From assembly GCF_000001735.4 (NCBI RefSeq), contig NC_003070.9, forward strand, positions 7,006,001 to 7,070,000: a DNA stretch of 64,000 nt, in the 5' to 3' direction. Below, piece after piece: positions 1 through 14,290 of this stretch (position 1 is its first letter; every line of letters starts with the position of its first letter). This DNA is from Arabidopsis thaliana. Taxonomy: Eukaryota; Streptophyta; Magnoliopsida; Brassicales; Brassicaceae. A program made the position numbers and the translations under genes. The notes beneath the pieces were generated by a model. It was given only the letters and a program-made list of their open reading frames with translations. It did not search any database and had not been told where the DNA came from.

Positions 1-1285
1 TTCCTCCTCTGCCTCTAGGAGATCCGTCTACAAGAAAGAGATAATTTAAAAACTTAAAAAAGACAGCAGGGCAGGGAGCTTAAAAACGTCATTAAGAGTG
101 AGACTCTAAAATACCTTGCCCTTCGTAGTCAATCTCAGCCAATGGCTTCACCATCTCAATAGGAATCGGACACTGGTACCTATAGCATTATTTAATAAGA
201 TATATTAGCATTGGAGACAATGTACCTCTCTAGACACAAAACAACAAAATCCCCAATAAGAGAATAGACGAGAAATAGCAAAACAACCAGTCCTAGAAAC
301 TCACCCAACTGAGGATGTGTTCAACTGCTCCTTGGAAAGTGTTATGGTTATCATCGACACATGCCTCGTGGTCTCAATTCTTCAGGAGAAAAAGATGAGT
401 TTTAATAAATAACAGGTCAAAGTAACAAAATTAAGAATACAACATGGTTACATGTGTTCCGGTACACTTAAAACAATAAACTTGATACTAAAGTCTAGTG
501 ACCACATACGTTTGAAGGCCTTCCTCTGTAGGTTCCCAGGTATCTGTAATGTCCGTTGATCCAATAGATGTGATCTGATGAAGACCAGGAATCCTTCTCT
601 GCATCAAGGATAACAATATAATCTTCAGATACACAAAAGAACTACAACTCTGAGATCAGGAAACAGACTAAAACCAGAAAATACCTTAATCAGCTCAACT
701 ATGGTCACACTCTTGTTGATAGCTCTTCCCATAGCCTTGAAGATAACTTCATTCGATTTGTTTTCCTATAAGATAACAAAACAACTTCCGTTACAAAAAC
801 AAAAGTTTCAAGAAGAAGCAAAAGCAAAATTTCTATGTCAAAAAATCAACTAATCACATGACTAAGTACTAAAAAAGTTTGAATAGCAAGCAGCGAGAAA
901 GTAATTAAAGAAAACAGTTAATCAATAACTTGCACTTTTGAGAAAGCAAATTCATGTACAAGTTTTCTACTAAATCCGACACGAAACGTAAGAAATTGAT
1001 ATAAATCACCAAGATGCATCCAAATAACATAAATGCAACTGGATTATGAAACCGCATTTTTTGAACTTACAATTATATCATATAGATAATCTACACTGTA
1101 CCAAATCTCATCACTACACCAATTCATAGAACCATGAATACCAGATCATCTTTTCGCAATACCTGAAGAAGAGCCATCGCATAGGTGATGTAGTTCCGTG
1201 CCCTACCCATACTGGTGATACGAATCTCATTCTCAGCAATCGGCGTATCCGCCTTCGGCTTCTCAACTCTCTGATACTTATCCAT
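1..1285 (-). CDS. Alba-family DNA/RNA-binding protein with RGG tail (partial)
   Basis: Small nucleic-acid-binding protein of the Alba superfamily. Six coding exons can be spliced: 1163-1285, 685-765, 510-598, 305-379, 115-179 and 1-27; the C-terminus lies beyond the left edge. All junctions are GT-AG and keep frame. Exon 1 starts MDKYQRVEKPKADTP and carries the Alba core motif NEIRITSMGRARNYITYA; exon 2 continues with the basic GRAINKSVTIVELIK segment. The last visible residues (SPRGRGG) open the glycine-arginine tail typical of the long plant Alba proteins, which bind RNA. The start is chosen because a 5' UTR intron acceptor (cttttcag) abuts the ATG. Order in the genome suggests At1g20220 (ALBA5 by memory). 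Family is certain; paralogue identity is recall. Confidence 0.93.
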
Positions 1286-1600
1286 CTGAAAAGCAACACA
1301 AAATCAGAAGAGTCCTTCTCAAAAAAATGTAACCAGCGATGGAAACTAAGGTTTCTCGTTCAATCCACGATTTAGAAGAAACAGGGTTTTCTTAAATCCT
1401 CAGTAAATTGCTTGAATGCTTACCTTGTTGCGAAGGTTCTGGTTAGATCTTCCGAAACCCTAGAAGAATCGGATAAGGATAAATGTTGGTTTCTGCCCAG
1501 AAGAAATTTGGACGAGAGAATTAATTCTTGTCTCGTTTCTGTTTCTGATTTTATACGCCCTAAGAGGCGGTTGTTGAAGGCGCTTCTCTGATATATATAA
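1286..1600 (-). promoter_or_regulatory. Alba gene 5' UTR intron, leader exon and TATA box
   Basis: On the minus strand a TATA-like stretch (TTATATATAT, 1591-1600) precedes a leader exon that ends at the donor gtaagc (exon edge 1424). The intron 1286-1423 ends immediately before the ATG. The leader exon holds a telo-box (AAACCCTA type, 1455-1463), an element often found in plant translation and RNA-binding protein genes. The transcription start near 1565 is inferred from the TATA position. Confidence 0.6.
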
Positions 1601-1965
1601 CAGCCGCACAACTTCTCTTCCACAAACCCATGCACCAGTGAACTGCCCTAATCGATTTCCGGTTTTTAAGTTTTTACTTTAAACCGGTTAAATATCAAAT
1701 CGAGGATTAGACCAGCAATAACCATTGGTATCTTTTCTCTTTCTCTTTTTCTTTTTTTTTTTGTCATCAGTATAAAACTTTTAATACTTTAATTTTTATC
1801 GTTTATACAAAACATGAGAAGCATTTGAAGAATTTTTGGTTTATTATACATTAAGCTGCAAATGAAGACAGTTGAAGATGTAACAATATGAACATGTATG
1901 AGAGTTATGCTTCTGGACTTTTCAACTAAGTAGGTGGGAGTTTGGCACATCATAGAAAGTACAAA

Positions 1966-3318
1966 CTAGTAAGATGGTTGCGTGAGGAATGAAAGGAAGG
2001 TGTCTCGTATGTCTACTTCTTGTGGTTTAACCAGAGGATCAATGGTGTCTCTCCATCCTTCATAATCTTTGGGAGAACCAGCACCAGGCAGCTCGAATCC
2101 ATTCACGTAGAAGGTTGGTGTCGCGGAGACTCCTCTTGAGACGCTATACTGCAAAGAGAACAAAAGCAAAGCAATGATAGAAGGTAAGGTAAGCTACTAG
2201 AAATCAAGTGACAGAACCCGAAATTCTCCTACTGCGCAAAGATAATGACTAGTGACAATGCAGTGAAAGATCCATATCACTCCATTTGGTTATCTAGTTG
2301 AAGATATGAACTCGAATACAGAGGAACAAATTGAATAAGCAATCTAAATACCTATACTAGTGAAAATGTTCAAGTAAGTGAAACTGAGAAGTGGAAAAGC
2401 TGAAGGGATCACCTTGAAGGAAACTCTAGTGGCAAGATCAGATTTTGAGTTGCTGAAGCCAGATTTCAAAGGAGAATGATATGAGTTTCCTAACGTAACT
2501 GTTCCAAGCTTGATTAATTCTTCCACAACTGCAGGTCTTGACATGAGTTGTGTTTGCGAGTTGTAGAACAATGTCTGTTGCAGCAAATTTTCAACCAAAC
2601 CATATGTACTGATCAAATGGAGTGCATGGATAAACATTCATTTCAAGAAATAGAACCGCCGGATATACATTTTCTCTGTTTAATCTCAGCAAAGTTTAGT
2701 TTTTTAGTACACTAATCAAACCTGATGCTTGAAGATCCCTTCCAGCAAATTGAACGTGGCATTGGCGTTTAAGGTATCAACGATGTGTAAAGCCCGAGAT
2801 GCTACAAATGCATTGTCATGGAAGCTGCAAGATCCAAAAGCTAAGCTCATCATCACACAATAATAAAACAATTTGCATACAACAGATATGGCAACATAAA
2901 CAAAATCTGCTACTTTCTCAAACTACTTATCAATTGAAATCACTACAAATATTCATGGCATGCATAGATTTAGACAATTACTTGAAACATCGAACAACTA
3001 ATTTCTCAATCTAGCTAAAGAAATTGAAAACTGAAATTGAAGGGAAGAGAAATCAAACACTAACGGTAAAGGAATGAGGTGAAGAACAAGAGCAACGCGA
3101 GATCCATAGTGATCAATCGCTAGCTTTAGCGGCTCCCAAGCGTCTCTACAATCCGGACAAACCGGGTCAATATACGCCTCGATAAGTATCGTATCCCGGT
3201 CGATTTTCCGACCCGGTGGATACAAAAATCCATCACGCCTCGCCGGAGGTATCAGCTGCGCTTGTACGACTGTTCCGACGAAGAAGACAACGAACACTAA
3301 CGCCGTTCGAATCATCAT
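1966..3318 (-). CDS. Secreted thioredoxin-fold (DsbA-like) protein
   Basis: Four exons, 3065-3318, 2722-2824, 2413-2574 and 1966-2148, join in frame to 233 residues. The N-terminus is a hydrophobic signal sequence (TALVFVVFFVGTVVQA) with a likely cut near residue 20. A CPDC redox pair follows at residues 54-57 (YIDPVCPDCRDAWEPL), and a TPTFYVNG motif near the C-terminus supplies the cis-proline of the thioredoxin fold. This layout fits the DsbA-like thioredoxin superfamily, so a disulfide-handling role in the secretory pathway is likely; no substrate can be read from the sequence. Two adjacent ATGs open the frame (3316-3318 and 3313-3315); I take the first. Genome order suggests At1g20225. 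Confidence 0.9.
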
Positions 3319-3569
3319 CGCTCTCTCTGTATCAATCAAATTTTCTTAAGAAAACAGATTATAAAACTCGGAGAAGGTAGAATCAACGTCCAAGATTTCT
3401 CGAAGACATAATCAACGACTAAGATTGCTCAGAAGCTGAGTGAGACCCAGTCCTTCATCTTCAGCCGTTGATTTCTGATTGTGGTGACGTGGAATAATCT
3501 GGTCACGTAGGAAGATTAATAAGTGAATGATTAAGGTTAAGCGGGAAAATTTTATTTTTTAGTTAAGCA
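3319..3569. promoter_or_regulatory. Shared divergent promoter, thioredoxin-like / PPR
   Basis: Only 251 bp separate the divergent thioredoxin-like and PPR start codons, so both promoters must lie here or overlap the genes. No clear TATA box was seen in either direction, which is common for PPR and housekeeping genes. Confidence 0.4.
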
Positions 3570-5852
3570 ATGACAAAACAAGTTCTTCCACTGATAGAGA
3601 AAATTCCTCAATCGATCGTTGGATTCTTAGAATCTTCATCATATCATTGGTCTTCTTCGTTGTCGAAGACAACACAAGCTCATGCTCGTATACTCAAATC
3701 CGGAGCTCAAAACGATGGCTATATCTCCGCTAAACTCATTGCTTCATACTCGAACTATAATTGTTTCAACGATGCTGATCTCGTCTTGCAATCGATTCCG
3801 GATCCTACTATTTACTCTTTCTCTTCTCTTATATACGCTTTAACAAAGGCTAAGCTTTTTACGCAATCGATTGGTGTGTTTTCTCGGATGTTCTCTCATG
3901 GGTTGATTCCAGATAGTCATGTTCTTCCGAATTTGTTCAAGGTTTGTGCTGAATTATCGGCTTTTAAAGTGGGTAAACAGATACATTGTGTGTCGTGTGT
4001 TTCCGGGTTGGATATGGATGCGTTTGTTCAGGGGTCTATGTTTCATATGTACATGAGGTGTGGTAGGATGGGTGATGCACGCAAAGTGTTCGATAGAATG
4101 TCTGACAAAGATGTTGTCACTTGCAGTGCTTTGCTTTGTGCCTATGCGCGAAAGGGTTGCTTAGAAGAGGTGGTTCGTATCCTCTCTGAGATGGAAAGTT
4201 CAGGTATTGAGGCGAATATTGTGTCTTGGAATGGTATTCTTAGTGGGTTTAATCGGAGTGGGTATCACAAGGAAGCAGTGGTGATGTTCCAGAAGATTCA
4301 CCATTTGGGGTTTTGTCCTGATCAAGTTACAGTTTCAAGTGTTCTTCCTTCAGTTGGAGATTCAGAGATGCTGAATATGGGGAGGCTGATTCATGGATAT
4401 GTGATTAAACAGGGTTTGCTTAAGGATAAATGTGTCATTAGTGCAATGATTGATATGTATGGGAAATCTGGGCATGTTTATGGAATCATAAGTCTTTTCA
4501 ATCAATTTGAGATGATGGAGGCAGGGGTTTGCAATGCCTACATTACAGGGCTATCGCGAAATGGTCTTGTTGACAAGGCACTTGAAATGTTTGAGCTATT
4601 CAAGGAGCAAACGATGGAGCTTAATGTTGTGTCATGGACTTCAATCATAGCTGGGTGTGCTCAGAACGGGAAAGATATCGAAGCTTTGGAATTGTTCAGA
4701 GAAATGCAGGTTGCAGGGGTGAAGCCAAACCATGTAACAATCCCTTCAATGCTTCCAGCTTGCGGAAATATAGCAGCTTTGGGTCATGGGAGATCCACTC
4801 ATGGATTTGCAGTAAGGGTCCACCTTTTGGATAATGTTCATGTAGGGAGTGCTCTGATTGACATGTATGCCAAATGTGGAAGAATCAACTTGTCTCAGAT
4901 TGTCTTTAATATGATGCCTACAAAAAACTTAGTCTGCTGGAACTCTTTAATGAATGGATTTTCGATGCATGGGAAGGCCAAGGAAGTCATGAGCATATTT
5001 GAATCTCTTATGAGAACCAGGTTGAAACCCGATTTCATCAGCTTTACCAGTTTATTATCAGCATGTGGCCAAGTAGGTTTAACAGATGAAGGGTGGAAAT
5101 ATTTCAAAATGATGTCAGAGGAATATGGGATAAAACCGAGGTTGGAACACTATTCTTGCATGGTAAACCTTCTTGGACGCGCAGGCAAGTTGCAAGAAGC
5201 ATATGATCTGATAAAAGAGATGCCTTTTGAGCCAGACTCCTGCGTCTGGGGAGCTTTGTTAAATTCTTGCAGGCTTCAAAACAATGTAGATTTAGCTGAA
5301 ATCGCAGCAGAAAAGCTTTTCCATTTAGAACCCGAAAACCCAGGGACTTACGTTCTCTTGTCCAATATATATGCCGCTAAAGGCATGTGGACAGAAGTAG
5401 ACAGTATTAGAAACAAGATGGAGAGTCTGGGACTGAAGAAGAACCCGGGATGCAGCTGGATTCAAGTGAAGAACAGAGTGTACACGCTTCTGGCTGGTGA
5501 CAAGTCGCATCCGCAGATAGATCAAATAACAGAGAAGATGGATGAGATTAGCAAAGAGATGAGGAAATCAGGTCACCGCCCAAATTTAGATTTTGCTCTG
5601 CATGATGTGGAGGAGCAAGAGCAAGAGCAGATGTTATGGGGACACAGTGAGAAACTAGCAGTAGTTTTCGGTCTTCTTAACACACCAGACGGCACACCTC
5701 TTCAGGTCATAAAGAACCTTAGGATATGCGGCGATTGCCATGCAGTCATTAAATTTATATCAAGTTACGCAGGTAGAGAGATTTTCATTAGAGATACAAA
5801 TAGGTTTCATCATTTTAAAGACGGAATTTGTTCCTGTGGAGATTTCTGGTGA
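3570..5852 (+). CDS. PLS-class pentatricopeptide repeat protein with DYW domain
   Basis: Intronless gene of 760 residues. The body is a run of P, L and S type PPR repeats (motifs such as SALIDMYAKCGRI and VVSWTSIIAGCAQNG), followed by an E domain and a C-terminal DYW cytidine-deaminase-like domain. The deaminase signature is visible: HSE near residue 692, CGDCH near residue 720 and a final CSCGDFW. DYW proteins act in chloroplasts or mitochondria, where they select C-to-U editing sites in organelle transcripts. The N-terminus is not a clear transit peptide by eye, so the organelle is left open. The last triplet is DFW, not DYW, a conservative change. Genome order suggests At1g20230. Confidence 0.95.
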   Translation: MTKQVLPLIEKIPQSIVGFLESSSYHWSSSLSKTTQAHARILKSGAQNDGYISAKLIASYSNYNCFNDADLVLQSIPDPTIYSFSSLIYALTKAKLFTQSIGVFSRMFSHGLIPDSHVLPNLFKVCAELSAFKVGKQIHCVSCVSGLDMDAFVQGSMFHMYMRCGRMGDARKVFDRMSDKDVVTCSALLCAYARKGCLEEVVRILSEMESSGIEANIVSWNGILSGFNRSGYHKEAVVMFQKIHHLGFCPDQVTVSSVLPSVGDSEMLNMGRLIHGYVIKQGLLKDKCVISAMIDMYGKSGHVYGIISLFNQFEMMEAGVCNAYITGLSRNGLVDKALEMFELFKEQTMELNVVSWTSIIAGCAQNGKDIEALELFREMQVAGVKPNHVTIPSMLPACGNIAALGHGRSTHGFAVRVHLLDNVHVGSALIDMYAKCGRINLSQIVFNMMPTKNLVCWNSLMNGFSMHGKAKEVMSIFESLMRTRLKPDFISFTSLLSACGQVGLTDEGWKYFKMMSEEYGIKPRLEHYSCMVNLLGRAGKLQEAYDLIKEMPFEPDSCVWGALLNSCRLQNNVDLAEIAAEKLFHLEPENPGTYVLLSNIYAAKGMWTEVDSIRNKMESLGLKKNPGCSWIQVKNRVYTLLAGDKSHPQIDQITEKMDEISKEMRKSGHRPNLDFALHDVEEQEQEQMLWGHSEKLAVVFGLLNTPDGTPLQVIKNLRICGDCHAVIKFISSYAGREIFIRDTNRFHHFKDGICSCGDFW

Positions 5853-6112
5853 TACTAAGAGTAAGAGATACATGTCTCATATTCTTTTATCTACACTAGT
5901 GTTTCAGGTTCGTTTAAAAAGCTCATCTAAAGCTTATAAATGGGAATTGAATTGATGGTAGTGCATAAATTAATAATGCTCGGAGAATAGTTTCCCATTG
6001 TTTATACATCAAAAGCTTATATTGACACATCAAAAGCATTTGACAGTGAATGAATTCAGATAGTACATGATACTTGTAGATATTTGGTTCATAATGTTAT
6101 ACATGAGATTGT

Positions 6113-7261
6113 TTACTTGTTTGTATCAATGAGTCCCATAATCGCAGTTAGATAGGGAATGCGTTTGTCATTAGAAGCTACTGTCACCTTCTGCTGCTCA
6201 TCCTCCTCGACAAAGAACAAGGATGGTGTAAATTTATAGAAGTCTCGGACGCGACTGGACCAAGATTTGGTTGACCCTATAACTTCCCAACTTTTAACTT
6301 CCATGTCGTACACATGAACCACACCGTTTAATGAATCTTTCATCTCCCTCACCACTAGATGCTTGCCGTCGTACACAACAATGTTCCAGCATACAAGTTC
6401 ACTTTCCTTCATAGATACGTTCTTGATCTGGCTGGTGACGGTCCATTCAGAATTGTCGAGTAGTGTGTAAACTGAAATTTCTTCTTTCGTCCCCGATATT
6501 AAGATCAAGCGATTAATGTTATTGTCTGCTGCAAACAACAATTTCATCTCTGGTTCTTGATGAAATATGGAAGGAATCAAGCGTGCTTGCTCTGTCTCGG
6601 GATTGAACGTTATGATGCTCCCATCGTTTCTCAACCAATGAAGAGTGTTGTTAAAGTATACATGTTTCATTTGCACCGTGAGATTACTTTTTGAGCTAGC
6701 GGTGACGGTTGTTTCCGATAATCTCCATGAATATCCATCGCTGAGCTCGAATGAATACACCGTTCCCATCTCATGTATGCAGACTATCTTGAATCTCTTA
6801 GTTGTTCGATTTCCATTTACCGTGAATCCGACGCACATCCCTCTTTCCCTACCAGCAACGTTACGATCACCACCAACTATTATAGGCAGAAGCTTTGAGC
6901 CAGAGTGTTCAAAAAGTCGAAACCTCTTTGTGAGGGGATTTACGACAAAGAGGCCACCAATATATAGTAGGAGAAGGCCCGAGCAGGAGCCAAAAATGTA
7001 ACATGGCTCTCTAGACAGATTCACTTCATTTTCTGGTGACATAGAATCTCTTGAAGAGACCAAAGGTTGGCAAAAGATGTAAGTGGCGCCATAGCTGGAA
7101 AGATGAAACAAACTTGGTTTGGCCCAAGAAGAGTATATTTCAAATTTTGGGTCAGATATATAAGATCGGAAAAATCTATTCGTGCATTGTATCATTGCCA
7201 TAGATTTAGGTTCCATTTTGAAGAGAATCTCGTTTAGGAGTTGTAAAGGTAAACCATTCAT
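6113..7261 (-). CDS. F-box protein with F-box-associated domain (copy FB1)
   Basis: Intronless frame, 382 codons from the ATG at 7259-7261. The N-terminus (MNGLPLQLLNEILFKMEPKS) is an F-box, the segment that binds SKP1 in SCF ubiquitin ligases; the rest resembles the kelch-like F-box-associated region of Brassicaceae F-box proteins. An ATG seven codons upstream (7280-7282) is also in frame. I prefer the inner one because the paralogue at 40.5-41.7 kb starts at the matching codon. This is the only one of four related copies in the window that is open from F-box to C-terminus. Substrate unknown. Such lineage-specific F-box genes duplicate and die quickly, as the neighbouring copies show. Confidence 0.85.
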   Translation of the reverse strand: MNGLPLQLLNEILFKMEPKSMAMIQCTNRFFRSYISDPKFEIYSSWAKPSLFHLSSYGATYIFCQPLVSSRDSMSPENEVNLSREPCYIFGSCSGLLLLYIGGLFVVNPLTKRFRLFEHSGSKLLPIIVGGDRNVAGRERGMCVGFTVNGNRTTKRFKIVCIHEMGTVYSFELSDGYSWRLSETTVTASSKSNLTVQMKHVYFNNTLHWLRNDGSIITFNPETEQARLIPSIFHQEPEMKLLFAADNNINRLILISGTKEEISVYTLLDNSEWTVTSQIKNVSMKESELVCWNIVVYDGKHLVVREMKDSLNGVVHVYDMEVKSWEVIGSTKSWSSRVRDFYKFTPSLFFVEEDEQQKVTVASNDKRIPYLTAIMGLIDTNK

Positions 7262-7289
7262 GTTGACTGAGATATGACTCAAAGTTCAA

Positions 7290-7770
7290 ATCTCCTTACT
7301 TCTGCTTCGCTTGTTGATGTGATTATTTTAGTTTATATAAAATGATTTACTAACCAGGTTGTTAAATAGAAGATAGAAAGCAAACTCTAGCTTAGAAAAA
7401 ACAATCAATTGCATTAATACAGGAAAAGGCAAAGACAATCTCACCATAATATAATTATACAAGTTACCAATTCTTTAGTAGGAAATATATTACACTTTGA
7501 TAGATTTTGAGATAGAATTTACAATTTTTATTAATTATCTTTGATAAAATAATGGAAATTCAAAAATATTGTATATTTAATTATTTATAATTTTTCTTTA
7601 AATTGCCAGAATAATTTATATGCAAATTTAAAAGATTATACATTTATAGTTTTATTTAGATTGCAAAATACTTTATTAGCTATCAAGGTTAACACAATGT
7701 CAGCAAATAAATATATCATAATATCCATTGGTAATAAAAATTGATTGATTCTGTTTAAACAAAATACCAT
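7290..7770. repeat. Duplicated F-box 5' flank (first of four)
   Basis: AT-rich sequence upstream of FB1. Blocks of it recur upstream of FB2 (about 9720-10130), FB3 (about 21130-21545) and FB4 (about 41700-42100). Shared landmarks are a 'cttgttgatgtgattatttt' or 'gctgatgaggtt' block near the start codon, an 'aagattatacatttata' block, and a final 'tatccattggtaataaa' block. The promoter was therefore copied with the coding region. The rest of the spacer (7771-8493) shows no gene. Confidence 0.7.
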
Positions 7771-8493
7771 TTTAGCAAAATGTGTTTCTGTTTCGCTTTA
7801 TTATGTGTTTTGATGTGTTGTATAGAGTTTTACAAGAAACGTGTCTCTTTTTATTGATCCATGATTCAATAGAGTAAAAAGGATTGCTAAAATTAATGTT
7901 TCTCTACTGAAGATGGAGATGATCGAGATGCTCAATTAGAAGTTACTTCCAAAATCATTATATCTCTTCTCAACTAAAATAATGTCGTCCTCTTTATGAG
8001 ATAATTCAACTGTTTACTACTCTGATAGCTACTGATGCCGGTTTTGTTTAGGACTTTTCCAAAGAGAAATTTTAATCAAGAAGGCTTATATAGTTTTAGG
8101 AAGAAAAACAATCATATGTTAAAACTTTTCGTAATTTCTGCAAAACGAACTTTATCATGAGATGTTTTCTGCTGTGATGTAATAAGACTCATGAATCATG
8201 ATTAACTTTTTTCCAAAATTTGGTTAGAACCTTTTTGTGAATTATGAGTGTTTGGATCTATCTCACGACAAAAATAAAATAACTATGGATTAAAGTTAAA
8301 GGTTTCAATTCAATCAAAGTTCATTACAATTCATAACTGTAAGACACTCCCAACAAGGGAACATGACTTAGGTTGTGAGATGAAGATATTACGGTAAAAC
8401 TCCCTAATTACTGATTTATACACATAAACATGAGAATACCATCAGAAAAGCATATAGGAAACAAACACTCTTATAAATCAGACATGAGATAGT

Positions 8494-9633
8494 TTACTTG
8501 GTTGAATCAATGACACCCAAAACCGCGTTTAGATAGATGTGTTGGTCATTAGATGCTACAACGACCTTGTGCTTCTCATCATCCTCTTCGACAAAGAACA
8601 AAGAGGGTGTAATCTTATACAATTTTTGGACGGTAGCGTGCTGACATATGGCCCCTAAAACTCTCCAAGTGTTAGTTTCCATGTCGTACACATGAACCAC
8701 ACTGCCAAGCTTAATGTCTTTAAATTCCCTCAGCACAAGACACTTGTCATCGTACGCAACCACGTTCGAGTATCTAATATCTCTTTTATCCATAGATATG
8801 TTCTTGATCCGCTTGGCGAGAGCCCACTTCGAATCCTCGAGTAGTGTGTAAACTGATATTCTTTTTACCGTCTTTGATATCAAAGTCAGGCGGTTGATAT
8901 TTTCGTTTGCCGCAAATAATGTATTCCTGTGATCAAATCTGAATCTTGAAGGAATCAGTCGTGCTTCCTCTGTCTCGGGATTAAAAGCTATGATGCTCCC
9001 ATCGTTTCTCAACCAATGAAGAGTGTTGTCCAAGTAAACAGGTTTCATTAGCGTCGTGAGATCACTTTTTGAGCTAGGGGTGATGGTCGTTTCCGATAAT
9101 CTCCATGAGTATCCGTCGCTGATCTCGAATCTATACAGCGTTTGCGTCTCGAGTATGCAGACGATCTTGAATCTCATGGTGGTTCGATTTCGAGTTACCG
9201 CGAAACCAACACACATCGCTCTGTCCTTATGATCAGCTATCGTAGGTATAAGCTTTGACCCAGAATGATCCAGAATTCGAAACTGTTTTGTTACGGGATT
9301 TGCGATGAAGAGGCCACCAATGTATGATAGGAGAAGAAGGCCGGAGCATGAGCCAAAAATGTAACATCGCTCAGTAGTAAGCACATTACAATCTATTTTT
9401 TTTCCTTGTGACATAGAGTCGCAGGAAGAGACCGAAGGCTGGCAAAATATATGACATGAGCCAAAAATGGAAATGTTAAAGAAACTTGGTCTGACCCAAA
9501 AAGTGTATTTTTTGTATTTAGGGCCAGATAGATACGATTGGAAATATTTATTCGTGCAACGCATCATCGCTAGATATTTGGGTTCCAATCTGAAGAGAAT
9601 CTCGTCTAGGAGATCTAAAGGTAAACCATTGAT
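8494..9633 (-). pseudogene. F-box gene copy FB2, start codon lost
   Basis: Open from the F-box region (NGLPLDLLDEILFRLEPKY) to the stop, about 379 codons, with the same C-terminal domain as FB1. At the codon where FB1 and FB4 start (ATG), this copy reads ATC (9631-9633); the frame upstream meets a TAG without any ATG. The first in-frame ATG is at 9565-9567, past most of the F-box. Translation from there would give an SKP1-binding-defective protein. Alternatives are an upstream exon supplying a new start, or a non-AUG start. The rest of the frame has no lesion, so the loss looks recent or the product may still be made. Confidence 0.75.
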
Positions 9634-9719
9634 GATGGAAGATGAATCGAAATGATCATTTACATGCTACTGTTTTTCTCTTCGTAAACCATCCATGATT
9701 CAGAGATAAATCAAAATGC

Positions 9720-10130
9720 GAATCTCCCTACTTTTGCTTTGCTTGTTGATGTGATTATTTTCATTTATTTACCAATTGTTTACTTAGGAGGTTGTTAAAT
9801 AGACAACAAATTCTAGCTTGAAACAAAAGAAAAAGGGTAACAATCAATTTCATTAAATTTTTAAAGCAAGACAATCACCAATATGTGTTAGTAGAAATAA
9901 AATTTATTACATTTTGATTGATTTTTAAGAAAAAAATCAATAATCTCAATTATCTTTGATGAAATCATGAATAATTGAAAATATTGTAAATTTTTAGTTG
10001 GCAAAATAATAGATAAGATAAATCAAAAGATTATACATTTATAATCTTATTTAAATTGGAAAATAATTAATTATTTACTAAGTTGAAAATTATGTCAACA
10101 AGTATAATATCCATTGGTAATAAAATTTTA
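9720..10130. repeat. Duplicated F-box 5' flank (second of four)
   Basis: Upstream sequence of FB2, alignable by eye with 7290-7770: the same 'gcttgttgatgtgattatttt' start, 'aaaagattatacatttata' middle and 'aatatccattggtaataaaa' end. The stretch from here to the tRNA holds no recognisable gene. Confidence 0.7.
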
Positions 10131-10515
10131 TTTTTGAAAATGTTAACTAAACTACAATGGAAGTAAGGTTTAAGGTGAATTTAATAAAATTATTAATATT
10201 TATTTGGACAATTCACTACCAAATTCTCCAACATGGGGACATGACATAAAATTTGGTTGTTAGAATAACTTCACAGTAAAACTCCATATAGACACATAAT
10301 TTATCATATACGTTATCTATCCTTTGGAGGTAATACCATTCACCACCATCAATAACTTTTGAGCTTATGATGGATTTCTTAGCTGAAGCCCGAGATATGT
10401 AACACGTGATATATCTTTGGATGCATTACCATCCACCTTTTTCCAAAAAAAAATTGATAGTGCGTCGCTTTCTATAACACTATATATACTGTATGAAGGC
10501 AAAAACAATCAGCAA

Positions 10516-10588
10516 GCCCGTCTAGCTCAGTTGGTAGAGCGCAAGGCTCTTAACCTTGTGGTCGTGGGTTCGAGCCCCACGGTGGGCG
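10516..10588 (+). tRNA. tRNA-Lys (anticodon CTT)
   Basis: Complete 73-nt cloverleaf. The acceptor stem pairs GCCCGTC with GGTGGGC through two G-U pairs. The D arm contains GCTCAGTTGGTAGAGC (A and B box sequences), the anticodon stem CAAGG/CCTTG encloses the loop CTCTTAA, and the T arm is GTGGG-TTCGAGC-CCCAC. The anticodon CTT reads AAG codons for lysine. CCA is not encoded, as expected for a nuclear gene. A downstream T run (gtctttttag) can end Pol III transcription. Confidence 0.97.
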
Positions 10589-10970
10589 CTTATTTGTCTT
10601 TTTAGAAAATCCCCATTTATTTTAGAAATATCTCCGTCCCAAAAAAATAATAATAATTTTTAGAGAAATAGGAAAATGACGAAAAATAATGAGATGTCAG
10701 AAATCTTCCAACCACGTTTTCACAGAGAGCCACACCACCTTCATCAAACTTCTTCATAACAAATCACATTTCTCTCTCTTCTCTGCTTGAATCCATTACA
10801 GAGGTACGTGATTTCTTCATCAGATCTTTCCTCACAGTTCGATTACGTCTTCTTCCTCAGACTTTGATTGTTGGATCGAATTTTCAATTGATTTTTGATA
10901 TGTTCGCGTTCTGACTTTTTTTCCAGGGATTGTGGAGTGGTTTGGTTTGATTTGATTTCGATCTGTGACA

Positions 10971-14290
<3,320 letters not shown>

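Noticed and set aside
9467-9655. Plus-strand frame opposite the FB2 start
   Set aside because: Antisense of the F-box region; a parallel shadow exists opposite FB4 (41458-41697).
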